From: Oscillospiraceae bacterium
GTDB taxonomy: Bacteria; Bacillota_A; Clostridia; Oscillospirales; WRJC01
DNA: 17,632 bases
Reading direction: 5' to 3'
Assembly (NCBI GenBank): GCA_009785015.1
Contig: WQXD01000049.1
Coordinates: forward strand, 1 to 17,632
Below, one piece after another: positions 7,388 through 14,737 of the stretch. The notes under the pieces are model-generated. The model saw nothing but the letters and a program-made list of their open reading frames with translations, made no database searches and was not told the origin of the DNA. Positions within the stretch are counted from its first letter, which is position 1. Each line of letters starts with the position of its first letter. The translations under genes were made by a program, and so were the position numbers.

Positions 7388-9364
7388 ATGATTGTGTTAC
7401 AGTGCGAAAACATATGTTTTTCGGTGGGGGTCAAAGAAATATTGAAAGACGTCTCGTTTTATGTCGAGGAGGGCGACAAAGCCGGCATTATCGGCGTGAA
7501 CGGGGCGGGCAAAACCACGCTTTTGCGGATTATAACCGGCGAGCTGCCAAGCGAGAGCGGCGGCGTTTCGATAAAAAAGGACGCCTCCGTGGGCGTTTTG
7601 CGGCAGGATCCCGCATTGAGGGAAAACGATACCGTATACGGCTCGGTTATGGGCGTGTTCGGCCATCTCAAAAATCTCGAGGGCAAAATGGCCGACGTCG
7701 AAAGCCGTCTCGCCGATTACGACGCGCAGCGCCACGAAGATGAAGACGGAGCGCTCGAATATCTGCAAAAGCTCTTGGATTTGCAGTCGGGCCTGATCGC
7801 GAAGTATGAGGACGGGGGCGGATACGAATACGAGGGCAAGGCGAAATCGACCTTAGAAGCGCTCGGATTTCCGCCCGAGACCTGGGAGCAGCGGATACAT
7901 ACCCTGAGCGGCGGCCAAAAAACGCGCGTGGGGCTCATAAAACTGATTCTGACCGAACCCGATCTGCTGCTTTTGGACGAACCCACCAACCATGTGGATA
8001 TTTCGAATTTGGAATGGCTCGAGAACTATTTGAAAAACTACAAAAAAACCGTGGTCATAATCTCCCACGACCGGTATTTTTTGGACAATGTGACAAACAA
8101 AACGATAGAATTGGAAAATACAAAAGCGGATTCGTACAAGGGCAACTATACCGCGTTTTTAAACAAAAAGGCCGAGGACAGGGAACTCAGGCAGCGCAGG
8201 TACGAACTCCAGCAGAGGGAAATCGAGCGCATAGAGGCGATGATCGAGCGGCTGAAGAACTGGGGCCGCGAAAAATTGGTGAGGCAGGCTTTCAGCAAAC
8301 AAAAAATGTTGGACAAGATGGAAAAAGCCGAGCGCCCCGAAAAGCTCCCGGACAAGATAAAATTGGCCTTCGGCGACAAAAAGCGCGACAAGGCCGCGGA
8401 GTCGGGCGACGACGTGCTGTCGGTTACGGAGCTCGCGAAATCGTTTTTGCCGAAGAAACTCTTCGAAAACCTTTCGTTTGAAATCAAAAAGCGCGACAAT
8501 GCCTTTATAATCGGCTCAAACGGTTCGGGGAAGTCCACCCTGCTCAAAATACTCACAGACAAACAGAGCGCGGACTCCGGCAGGTTTTATTTCGGGTATA
8601 ATACCAAAATCGGGTATTACGACCAGGAAAATCAGGATTTGAACGATGAAAACACGGTCTTGGACGAGCTCTGGGACGACTACGAAAGCATGACGCAATT
8701 GGAAGTCCGCAATATACTCGCCGCGTTTTTGTTTCGAAACGACGACATAGAAAAAAAGGTGCGCGTGCTCAGCGGCGGGGAGAAGGCGAGGCTCACCATC
8801 GCCAAGCTGATACTCAAAAAATCGAACGTGCTCATTTTGGACGAACCCACGAACCATCTCGACATAAATTCGCGCGAGGCCTTAGAGGCGGCGCTGCAGA
8901 ACTTCCGGGGCACGATCATCGCCGTATCGCACGACAGGTATTTCATAAAAAAGCTCGCCACCCGGATAATCGAGCTGAACCCCGGATATCCGGGCGGCTA
9001 TATAGACTACAGGGACGGCTACGAGGAATTTTTGGATTACAAAAGGCAGTATCTGACCGATGCGGATCCAAATCAAAAAAATTACGCCGCCGACCCCGAA
9101 AAAGAACAGAGAATCATCGAGCACGAGAGACAAAAACAGATAAAAAAGCGGCAGGACCAATTGGAAAAAGAAAAGAAAACGACCGAATTTGAGATAAAAA
9201 TGGCGGAGAAAAGGATCGCCGAGCTCGACTATATGATAAAAGACGACGAAGTAGTGGCCGATTACGCGAAATTAAACGAGATCTACGAGGAAAAAAACAT
9301 TTTGGAGGAAAAACTCGAGGTGCTGTATGAAAAATATTACGATTACGAAACAGCGCAGCAATGA
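7388..9364 (+). CDS. ABC-F family ATPase, ribosome-associated (YdiF/Uup-like)
   Basis: 658 residues with two ATPase domains in tandem and no membrane segment. Such proteins bind the ribosomal E site and relieve stalling, and some protect against antibiotics. Domain 1 has GVNGAGKTT (Lys42), LSGGQKTR (from Leu173), LLLDEPTNHVD and SHDRYF. A charged helical linker (about 250-340, with RRYELQQREIERIEAMIERL) follows. Domain 2 has GSNGSGKST (Lys382), LSGGEKARL (from Leu461), LILDEPTNHLD and SHDRYF. From about 560 to the end a Lys/Glu-rich coiled coil (KEQRIIEHERQKQIKKRQ) resembles the C-terminal extension of Uup and YdiF. Both EPTNHxD boxes mark the ABC-F family. I cannot tell housekeeping from resistance function; no drug-related gene or leader peptide is near. 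Confidence 0.92.
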   Translation: MIVLQCENICFSVGVKEILKDVSFYVEEGDKAGIIGVNGAGKTTLLRIITGELPSESGGVSIKKDASVGVLRQDPALRENDTVYGSVMGVFGHLKNLEGKMADVESRLADYDAQRHEDEDGALEYLQKLLDLQSGLIAKYEDGGGYEYEGKAKSTLEALGFPPETWEQRIHTLSGGQKTRVGLIKLILTEPDLLLLDEPTNHVDISNLEWLENYLKNYKKTVVIISHDRYFLDNVTNKTIELENTKADSYKGNYTAFLNKKAEDRELRQRRYELQQREIERIEAMIERLKNWGREKLVRQAFSKQKMLDKMEKAERPEKLPDKIKLAFGDKKRDKAAESGDDVLSVTELAKSFLPKKLFENLSFEIKKRDNAFIIGSNGSGKSTLLKILTDKQSADSGRFYFGYNTKIGYYDQENQDLNDENTVLDELWDDYESMTQLEVRNILAAFLFRNDDIEKKVRVLSGGEKARLTIAKLILKKSNVLILDEPTNHLDINSREALEAALQNFRGTIIAVSHDRYFIKKLATRIIELNPGYPGGYIDYRDGYEEFLDYKRQYLTDADPNQKNYAADPEKEQRIIEHERQKQIKKRQDQLEKEKKTTEFEIKMAEKRIAELDYMIKDDEVVADYAKLNEIYEEKNILEEKLEVLYEKYYDYETAQQ

Positions 9365-9415
9365 CAATTTATTGACAAAAATTTTGCAAAAAATATTTTT
9401 ATTTTTATGTACCGC

Positions 9416-9444
9416 TTGACAAGCCCAGATAAATATGCTACAAT
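9416..9444 (+). promoter_or_regulatory. Vegetative promoter of the small RNA
   Basis: TTGACA (9416-9421), 17 bases, TACAAT (9439-9444), with a predicted start near 9451. No gene of any length with a binding site follows on this strand before the hairpin terminator at 9536-9571, so it appears to make a short non-coding transcript. Confidence 0.75.
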
Positions 9445-9450
9445 AAGACC

Positions 9451-9571
9451 AGAAATAGATTGAGAGGGTGCGCAAAACCCTCTCGCATACACAGACGGCA
9501 CGACCGAACTCGATTAACTAAATGTCAAACGAAAGAATAGACCAAACCTTAGCTCGGGCGGTCTATTTTTT
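9451..9571 (+). ncRNA. Putative antisense RNA (candidate type I antitoxin)
   Basis: A transcript of ~120 nt is bounded by a good promoter and an intrinsic terminator. Its 5' part folds into GAGAGGG (9462-9468) with CCCTCTC (9478-9484) around a 9-base loop. A weak CGG/CCG pairing lies at 9496-9506. The middle is unstructured and A-rich, and the 3' end is the terminator hairpin with T6. The last ~40-50 nt are complementary to the 3' end of the convergent small peptide mRNA, including its stop codon. It matches no riboswitch, SRP, 6S or tmRNA signature that I know. RatA, SR4 and SR5 of Bacillus subtilis have the same overlap layout. The 24-codon frame at 9522-9596 has no binding site and runs through the terminator, so I treat the RNA as non-coding. 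Confidence 0.6.
9536..9571. terminator. Shared terminator hairpin of the convergent small transcripts
   Basis: AATAGACC (9536-9543) pairs with GGTCTATT (9560-9567) around a 16-base loop. T6 (9566-9571) follows on the + strand. On the minus strand the stem is followed by the weaker TTCTTTCGTTT. The stop codon of the minus-strand peptide (9565-9563) sits in the stem. Confidence 0.8.
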
Positions 9572-9643
9572 CTTGATGTTCTTTATCGTCACGTAAATTG
9601 ATATTACGGTAACTATTATCGAAACAACGGTCAAAATACCCAT
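9563..9643 (-). CDS. 26-residue membrane peptide, candidate type I toxin
   Basis: A short frame that begins MGILTVVS, continues as an uninterrupted Ile/Val/Thr-rich hydrophobic stretch (about residues 3-20) and ends IKNIKKK: one membrane helix with a lysine tail. Small toxins such as those of the TxpA, BsrG and Fst types, and the Clostridioides convergent modules, have the same build, though I see no clear sequence match. The start ATG at 9643-9641 has AAAGGTGG (9658-9651) at a 7-base spacing. An ATG two codons upstream (9649) is too close to that site. It has its own promoter at 9728-9700, and its mRNA end overlaps the + strand RNA. The peptide is too short for ordinary gene callers. It could instead be a non-toxic small membrane protein. 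Confidence 0.6.
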   Translation of the reverse strand: MGILTVVSIIVTVISIYVTIKNIKKK

Positions 9644-9699
9644 TGGCATTCCACCTTTCAGAGTTCAGCCTTTTGTCCACCGCCCCGTGTACTATTACC

Positions 9700-9728
9700 A
9701 TTATACACGAACCTACATCGGAAATCAA
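9700..9728 (-). promoter_or_regulatory. Vegetative promoter of the 26-residue peptide gene
   Basis: On the minus strand, TTGATT (9728-9723), 17 bases, TATAAT (9705-9700). The predicted start is near 9693, leaving a ~50-base leader with a good ribosome binding site (AAAGGTGG). Confidence 0.75.
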
Positions 9729-9770
9729 GGGGGTTTCATAATTTTTCCTGTAAGGATATTGCGTCAAAAA

Positions 9771-9925
9771 GGCCCTCTTTTGAAAGAGGGTGGCACGCGA
9801 GAACCCACAAAAGCACGGTAGAACCGCGTAAAATCCGCGTGACGGGTGTTTGCGGGGACAAAGCGACATCAGATTTGGCAAAACACCACCGCCCGCGGGG
9901 CGGAGCCTCTTTACTAAAGAGGCCG
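9771..9925. repeat. Structured palindromic intergenic element, probably a repeat family member
   Basis: About 155 bases packed with hairpins and bounded by two related perfect palindromes: CCCTCTTTTGAAAGAGGG (9773-9790) and GCCTCTTTACTAAAGAGGC (9905-9923). Between them lie GTGG/CCAC, CGGT-AGA-ACCG, GGTGTTT-GC (9845-9853) pairing with GGCAAAACACC, and CCGCCC-GCG-GGGCGG (9889-9903). The ends look like weak terminal inverted repeats. A 149-codon minus-strand frame crosses it, but it has no convincing start or composition. The build suggests a non-coding mobile or REP-like element; the number of copies cannot be seen from one window. Confidence 0.5.
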
Positions 9926-9991
9926 GGGGAATTATTCCGGCGTTGCTCGCTGTGAAATGGTCAACGCGAAAAAAATTTTCAAAATTACTTT

Positions 9992-10023
9992 CAAACAAAA
10001 AGAATTAGTTTTCGGCTAATTCT
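9992..10023 (-). terminator. Terminator of the GHL6-HTH operon
   Basis: AGAATTAG (10001-10008) pairs with CTAATTCT (10016-10023) around a 7-base loop. On the minus strand it is followed by TTTTGTTTG, and it lies 23 bases after the stop of the 207-residue gene. On the + strand a T-rich run also follows, so it may work both ways. Confidence 0.75.
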
Positions 10024-10045
10024 TTTGCTTTTTATTTAAGACATT

Positions 10046-10669
10046 TCACCCTCCCAAAAGCGGCTGGTCGTACTCGAACAGCACATTGTTGATTTCGAAC
10101 ACGTCGTACCGCTTTCGCATGATGAAATATTCGATGATCACGTCAAACACCACGCTGTGCGACAGCGCGAAACCCGCCCGCGCGAGCAGGTCGCGGGTTT
10201 CGTCGAGGGAAAGCTCCAAGGCGACCGCGAGCGCGACGGCGGTTTTTTTGCTGGGCATATAGCCTTTGCCGGTGCGTATTTTTGAAAACAGCTTGCGGTC
10301 CAAATTCGCGCGTTTATACACTTCCACGTCGGATTTGCCCTTTTTGTCGATCAGCCCGAGCAGCGCCGCGGAAAAAGGCTCATCAAGCCGGACTTCAAAT
10401 TTTTCGGGCGCCGCGGCTGCAGGATGCGCCCTGACGGGCATATCGGGCATTTGTTTGGCGGGCGGCGCCTTTTCTTCCGCTTTTTGCCGGGACGGCGGCC
10501 GGAGTTCGAACAGCAGCGTTTCTTCGGCGGCTGTGAGGGGAATTTCCGCAGTGTCTCCAAAGAGGTTCCGGCTCAGGTTGCTCATTTCCGATTTTTCGAT
10601 GTAATGCTCGCTGATAAACGCCCTGACTTCGTCGAGCAGCTCTTTTGTCGGTACGGCTTTCGCTTTCAT
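10046..10669 (-). CDS. Helix-turn-helix-like protein of unknown function
   Basis: 207 residues in three parts: a charged helical N-terminus (1-55, with [19 protein letters not shown]), a Pro/Ala/Lys-rich linker (about 57-90) and a conserved-looking C-terminal domain (about 95-207). The last contains [37 protein letters not shown] and then [30 protein letters not shown], which reads like an Xre-type fold, and ends [17 protein letters not shown] have seen this C-terminal domain in many Bacillota proteins, but its function is not established. It starts 6 bases after the GHL6 gene, with GGAG inside that gene's end, so the two are co-transcribed. A DNA-binding regulator is possible but not shown. 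Confidence 0.8.
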   Translation of the reverse strand: MKAKAVPTKELLDEVRAFISEHYIEKSEMSNLSRNLFGDTAEIPLTAAEETLLFELRPPSRQKAEEKAPPAKQMPDMPVRAHPAAAAPEKFEVRLDEPFSAALLGLIDKKGKSDVEVYKRANLDRKLFSKIRTGKGYMPSKKTAVALAVALELSLDETRDLLARAGFALSHSVVFDVIIEYFIMRKRYDVFEINNVLFEYDQPLLGG

Positions 10670-10675
10670 GTTTGC

Positions 10676-12655
10676 TTAATACTCCAAAACGACTGCTTTA
10701 TGGCAGTCGATTTTATCGACTTTGAAGCTTATTTTCCCGCCGTCCTGCGTAAATTTTATCTCTTCGTTTGTCTTGCCGTCGTAGGCTTTCTTGATTTTTT
10801 CCGGGACTTTGAGGTTTACCGCGATATCGTACAGCGGAATCAAATCTTCGATGACCTCGATTCCCTCGCCCCTTTTTACCGGCGAGGCGTACAGCAGGTG
10901 GTTTATGTATCTGCTTTTTTGGGGTTGTTTCATCAGCGTCGCGACGCCGCCGGAGGGCATGTCAGAGCTAAAGCTCTTTTCGTCGCCCAGAAGCGCGTCG
11001 ATCGCGTATTTTACGATTTCCTTGCATATCAGGCTGCCTTTGACGGCGTAATCCTCGAAAACCGCCCACGCGATATATATCCCGTGTTTCCCCCGGGTCA
11101 TGCCGGGAGCCGCGTTCTGCAGCATTTGCGGCGTATGCTGATGGGAGGAAAAACTGAATATGTCGCGGTTGAAATAGGGATCCCTGCGCCGGCCCAAAAC
11201 TTCGCCGCCGGCTTCTTTGACGTCAAACGGTTCGCCGTACATCACATAATCCGTCTGCCCCAGATCGCCCGGCTTGAATTCCGGCCTGAAATAACAGGGC
11301 TGGTATTTGTTTTTGCCCGAAAATTCCGCCCCGAAATCGAATAAAAACCCGTCCTCTTTTTCCCCGGCGCCGAGCCCCGATATCCCCGAGGCCAAAATTT
11401 TTCCGCCATTTGCGGTAAATTTGTCCAACTTCGCCTTTAAACCGCCGTCCAAGCGGACCCGGTCCGGCAGTATGACCAGCTTATACTTTCCGATATCGCT
11501 GTCCGCATCGACCACATCGTACAGATATTTCCCCTCGAGCATCATCCTCGAGGCCCCGACAAATGATTTCTTGCAGCCGGCGCCAAATGGCTCAGTGTAA
11601 TAATCGTCGCCGAACACCGCGATGTCGGCCGCGCTCTCCACGTCGTCGCAGTACTGTTCCACAGCTTCGACTTCGGCGTAGGCCGCCCCGATCAGCTCGT
11701 ATGTGGCCTTGTCCAAAAAGCCTTCGGGGTGCATCTGGTCGCCGATGGAGCATTTCGCGCCGTTTGCTATGCTGAGAGCGACTTCGTATTTTAAGGCGTT
11801 TGGATGTTTGAAGCCTCCGAATTCGCCCCATGTGGTGTGGAATTTGCCGGTCATGCCCAAAAATTCGAGCCCGAGCCCGTGGACATACCTCGCCGACATC
11901 GGAAAATGGTCGTACCCCCAGCCGCCCGTGGGCAGCGATTCGATTTCGAGATGCGTGTTTGCCAGCGCCAGGTCTCGCCGCCCGCACGGGATGTGCCCGC
12001 CGTTGTGAAATATCCTCAGATTCGGGTCGATGCCGTGCACCGCCTTTTCTATTTCCGTGTAATATTTTTTGTAGGTGCGCTCCCCGAGTTCTTTGACTGC
12101 GGCGGAGTCGCGGGGATCCTTTGCCTCGGAGCGCAGTATTTTCACGCAGTTCTGGCAGTAACAGATGCGCGGGGAGACGATATCCAAGAAATATCCTTCG
12201 ATGTTTTTGAATTTTTTGGTGATTTCCACGACCTGCTCGATCAAAAGTTCAAAATACGGGGAGTTGAAACAGAACAGATGATAGCCCGCGTTCATAAACC
12301 CCCCATTCCAGCCCACGCTCTCGTCCTTGTTTCTAAGCAGCCATTCGGGATGCTCCCTGGCGATTTTCTCGTCGAGCCCGGCGGAGATGTACACCGGGGT
12401 CTGCACCCCGATCTCATGGCAGGCGTCCAGCATTTCCTGCAGTAAGTCGAAATCCAAACCGGGGTGCTTTTGGTTTTTTTCGGTTTCGTGATACGCCCAG
12501 CCGTGGTGACATTTCGCGAAAACCGTGACGGAATTCACATGGCCGGTTTTCAGGTTCTCCTGAAACTCTTTTTTATCGAATTTAGATCCGATGCCCCCTA
12601 TTAGCTCCGACGTGTGAAAATCCAAATGTACCTGCCGAAACGGCAATTTTCCCAT
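10676..12655 (-). CDS. Putative glycoside hydrolase, GHL6/GH42-like with a C-terminal trimerisation-type domain
   Basis: 659 residues with no signal peptide. It opens with VHLDFHTSELIGGIG, a barrel first strand seen in hypothetical glycosyl hydrolase family 6 (GHL6), followed by NSVTVFAKCHHGWAYH, TPVYISAG and EGYFLDIVSP (Asp158, a candidate catalytic residue) and then the cysteine cluster CYCQNC. Further in are HNGGH, THLEIESLP and WGEFGG. From about 370 a Rossmann-like region (YDVVDADSDIGKYKLVILPD) resembles the GH42 trimerisation domain, and a beta-rich tail ends the protein. GHL6 proteins are usually annotated alpha-L-fucosidase-like or beta-galactosidase-like without proof. The ATG at 12655 has GGAGGG at 12669-12664. 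It is first in a two-gene operon. Confidence 0.8.
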   Translation of the reverse strand: MGKLPFRQVHLDFHTSELIGGIGSKFDKKEFQENLKTGHVNSVTVFAKCHHGWAYHETEKNQKHPGLDFDLLQEMLDACHEIGVQTPVYISAGLDEKIAREHPEWLLRNKDESVGWNGGFMNAGYHLFCFNSPYFELLIEQVVEITKKFKNIEGYFLDIVSPRICYCQNCVKILRSEAKDPRDSAAVKELGERTYKKYYTEIEKAVHGIDPNLRIFHNGGHIPCGRRDLALANTHLEIESLPTGGWGYDHFPMSARYVHGLGLEFLGMTGKFHTTWGEFGGFKHPNALKYEVALSIANGAKCSIGDQMHPEGFLDKATYELIGAAYAEVEAVEQYCDDVESAADIAVFGDDYYTEPFGAGCKKSFVGASRMMLEGKYLYDVVDADSDIGKYKLVILPDRVRLDGGLKAKLDKFTANGGKILASGISGLGAGEKEDGFLFDFGAEFSGKNKYQPCYFRPEFKPGDLGQTDYVMYGEPFDVKEAGGEVLGRRRDPYFNRDIFSFSSHQHTPQMLQNAAPGMTRGKHGIYIAWAVFEDYAVKGSLICKEIVKYAIDALLGDEKSFSSDMPSGGVATLMKQPQKSRYINHLLYASPVKRGEGIEVIEDLIPLYDIAVNLKVPEKIKKAYDGKTNEEIKFTQDGGKISFKVDKIDCHKAVVLEY

Positions 12656-12700
12656 AATTCAACCCTCCGTAAATTTTTGATTTTTTTCGCTTTTATAGAT

Positions 12701-12729
12701 ATTATATCCGTTCCCATCCGATAAGTCAA
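12701..12729 (-). promoter_or_regulatory. Vegetative promoter of the GHL6-HTH operon
   Basis: On the minus strand, TTGACT (12729-12724), 17 bases, TATAAT (12706-12701). The predicted start is near 12694, about 39 bases before the ATG. Confidence 0.82.
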
Positions 12730-12784
12730 GAACTATTTTTTTCGCGGCCCAAAACAAATCGTTAACAAAAAAGAAACAAATAAA

Positions 12785-12793
12785 TGATATAAT
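12785..12793 (+). promoter_or_regulatory. Extended -10 promoter of radC
   Basis: TGA directly followed by TATAAT (12788-12793) forms an extended -10. The only -35-like string, TTAACA at 12762-12767, is 20 bases away, so the promoter probably relies on the extended -10. The start is predicted near 12800, with AGAGGC just before the ATG at 12820. Confidence 0.6.
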
Positions 12794-12819
12794 CCTCAAA
12801 AAAAGGAAAGAGGCGAAAA

Positions 12820-13455
12820 ATGCAAAACACACAGGATATGCCGCGCGAAAAACTGAATAAAAAAGGCGCCGAAGCCTTGACCGACGCGGAGCTGCTCCAG
12901 GCGCTGATAGGGAGCGGAGGCAAGGGAAACGACTACAGGCAAATCGCCAAAAATCTGCTTGAGGCCATCGATAAAACCGGAATCGAAAAGCTCACAATCG
13001 ACGACGTCAAGGCTATAAAAGGCATCGGCGAGGCCAAAGCCACGGTCGTATTCGCCGCATTTGAATTCTGGCGCAGAAAATTCACCAAACAGTCCCGCCC
13101 GACAATCGACACCGCCGAAAAGGCCGCGGCGCAATTCGATTTCATCAGGGACAAAAAGCAGGAATGCCTCGCCATGATCACCTTGGACGGGGCAAGGCGG
13201 CTGATAAAAAAACACACGGTGACCGTAGGCTTGCTCACCTCCTCGCCGGTCCATCCCAGAGAGGTGTTCGCCCTTGCCGTGGAGGACAGGGCGGCCTCGA
13301 TAATCATCGCGCACAACCACCCGAGCGGCTCGCTGGAGCTCAGCGCCCAAGATTTGGAAGTCTCCAAACGCATAAAGGAAGCCGGAGAACTCATGGGGAT
13401 CCGGCTCGACGACCACATCGTCGTGGCGGGAGAGGATTTTGTGAGCGCGCTTTAA
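12820..13455 (+). CDS. radC: RadC/JAB-domain protein (UPF0758 family)
   Basis: 211 residues, near the family's usual ~225. The N-terminus MPREKLNKKGAEALTDAELL is the family signature. A helix-hairpin-helix follows (VKAIKGIGEAKATVV, about 62-78). The C-terminal JAB/MPN metal site is His165 and His167 in HNHPSG and Asp178 after ELSAQ. The usual loop is HNHPSGDPTPS; here it is HNHPSGSLELS, so the prolines are missing while the metal ligands stay. The family was once linked to DNA repair, but that role is doubtful and the true function is unknown. It has its own promoter and converges on the histidine kinase operon across an inverted-repeat element. Confidence 0.93.
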   Translation: MQNTQDMPREKLNKKGAEALTDAELLQALIGSGGKGNDYRQIAKNLLEAIDKTGIEKLTIDDVKAIKGIGEAKATVVFAAFEFWRRKFTKQSRPTIDTAEKAAAQFDFIRDKKQECLAMITLDGARRLIKKHTVTVGLLTSSPVHPREVFALAVEDRAASIIIAHNHPSGSLELSAQDLEVSKRIKEAGELMGIRLDDHIVVAGEDFVSAL

Positions 13456-13474
13456 AAACGAAAAAACAATAGAC

Positions 13475-13594
13475 CTCTTGCATAACTGTCATTGCGAGGC
13501 GACTTGTCGCCGTGGCAATCCAGATAAAAACGATATTCCGACGTACTGGATTGTTTCGCTGCGCTCGCAATGACGGCAATATAGAGGTTATGCA
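13475..13594. repeat. Inverted-repeat intergenic element (MITE/REP-like, GTCATTGCGAG type)
   Basis: Terminal repeats GTCATTGCGAG (13488-13498) and CTCGCAATGAC (13564-13574) are perfect complements. An outer pair TGCATAAC (13479-13486) and GTTATGCA (13587-13594) extends the inverted symmetry. Inside are the hairpin GGCGAC-TT-GTCGCC (13498-13511) and the pair CAATCCAG (13516-13523)/CTGGATTG (13546-13553). Elements with these ends recur between genes in many unrelated bacteria. It lies between two convergent genes and may also act as a transcription stop. Confidence 0.75.
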
Positions 13595-13612
13595 TGAAAT
13601 CTAATGAAAAAT

Positions 13613-14737
13613 TCATTTTTGTCGGGGGATGTAAATATAGAACGCGGTGCCTTTGCCTTTTTCGCTTTGCACCGATATGCGCCCCCCGCACAGATCGACG
13701 ATTCTCTTCACCAAAGGCAGCCCCAGGCCGTTTCCGCTGTCGCTGCGGGCGGGGTCGCCCTGATAAAATTTTTCGAATATGTGCTTTAGCGTGTTTTCAT
13801 CCATGCCTTCGCCCGCGTCGGTTATTTTTACTTCCGTCATGCTCTCGATCTCGCCTGCGGCGTTGATTTTGTTCGATTCGCGGCAGCTTACGCTTATTTC
13901 GCCGTTTTCGCGGCTGTATTTCACCGCGTTGTCGAGCAGATTCAGCCAGACATGAGAGATCATCTCCTCATTTCCGTGAAAGACCGCGGGGGTCAGCTCG
14001 ACGTTGAAGGAGATGTTCTTTTTGGTCCACTGCCGCTCGAGAAGCAGTATGCAGTTTCTTATCTGCTCGTCGAGCGAATAGTCTTTTTTGTCGGTTATTA
14101 TCTGCTGGTTTTCGAATTTCGTCAAAAGCAGCACCTTCGACGACATGGCGGCCATCCTCTCGCATTCTTTTATTATGATTCCGATATATTCCAGGCGCTC
14201 TTCGGCGGACAGGTTTTCCCCCTTGAGCTGTTTGGCGAAACCTTTTATCGAGACGATCGGCGTCTTGAATTCGTGCGAAAAGTTGTTTATGAAATCGTTC
14301 CGGAAAATTTCTATCCCGCCCAGCTCCTCCGCCATCGTATTGAAACTTTCGAGGAGCTCGCCGATGACCCCGATATTCGAGGTTTTCGGCAATTTTACGT
14401 TGAAATTCCCTTTGGCTATTATCTTTGTGGCTTTTATGAGGCCGTTGAGCGGCTTTAAAAATATCCTGCTGGCGAAATAGGCGATCAGCGTCCCCAAAAT
14501 CACGCTCACCATAAAATTCACCTGCTGCAAAAATATCATGGAATGCCTCACCGTGACTAACATATCCAAGCTGTCGAGGGTGAATATGCAGGCCCCCGCG
14601 ATAAAATTCGCCGCAACCATAATCGAGAACACGAAAATCACGGCGACTATATTCAGCGAAGCGTATTTGTGAAACTCCTCGATCTCCCGGCGGCCCTTTT
14701 TTTTGCTTAAATTTTTCAACTCTTTAAATTCTTTCAT
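13613..14737 (-). CDS. Sensor histidine kinase with HAMP domain
   Basis: 374 residues. Two membrane helices (about 25-47 and 68-92) enclose only a short outer loop (FTLDSLDMLVTVRHSM), so it senses in the membrane or a very small ligand. A HAMP domain (KPLNGLIKATKIIAKGNFNVKLP) follows. The phosphorylated His155 is in NFSHEFKTP. The ATPase domain has the N box with Asn270 (LNLLDNAVKYS), DAGEGMD, the F box IFEKFYQGD and GNGLGLPLVKRI. The ATG at 14737 overlaps the response regulator stop as ATGA, so the pair is coupled. A start at 14878 would add 47 residues that are only the regulator's sequence in another frame. Confidence 0.93.
   Translation of the reverse strand: MKEFKELKNLSKKKGRREIEEFHKYASLNIVAVIFVFSIMVAANFIAGACIFTLDSLDMLVTVRHSMIFLQQVNFMVSVILGTLIAYFASRIFLKPLNGLIKATKIIAKGNFNVKLPKTSNIGVIGELLESFNTMAEELGGIEIFRNDFINNFSHEFKTPIVSIKGFAKQLKGENLSAEERLEYIGIIIKECERMAAMSSKVLLLTKFENQQIITDKKDYSLDEQIRNCILLLERQWTKKNISFNVELTPAVFHGNEEMISHVWLNLLDNAVKYSRENGEISVSCRESNKINAAGEIESMTEVKITDAGEGMDENTLKHIFEKFYQGDPARSDSGNGLGLPLVKRIVDLCGGRISVQSEKGKGTAFYIYIPRQK

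Noticed and set aside
9365..9415. Possible terminator after the ABC-F gene
   Set aside because: Only A/T pairing (AAAAATATTTTT) is present with no GC stem, so I do not call it.
9522..9596. 24-codon + strand frame starting MSNERIDQ within the small RNA
   Set aside because: No ribosome binding site precedes it and it runs through the terminator hairpin, so full-length translation from the short RNA is unlikely.
9783..9803. T-box-like string GGGTGGCACGCG
   Set aside because: It lacks the required UGGNACC (last base differs), and no specifier, terminator switch or aminoacyl-tRNA or amino-acid gene follows on that strand.
9549..9998. 149-codon minus-strand frame
   Set aside because: It crosses the structured repeat and the peptide gene in another frame, has no good binding site, and its cysteine/arginine/proline-rich composition looks like translated non-coding DNA.
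10424..11344. Long + strand frame opposite the GHL6 and HTH genes
   Set aside because: 306 codons, but it is the complement of two recognisable proteins and has no family features; it reflects codon bias on the other strand.
12656..12819. Search for a riboswitch or small gene between the GHL6 and radC genes
   Set aside because: Only the two divergent promoters and ribosome binding sites are seen; no conserved RNA motif.
13604..13621. AATGAA-AAA-TTCATT hairpin followed by Ts after radC
   Set aside because: The stem is all A/T except two pairs and lies at the end of the opposing gene; too weak to call a terminator.
13594..13866. Plus-strand frames opposite the histidine kinase
   Set aside because: They are shadows of a well-supported kinase gene and have no matching start signals.
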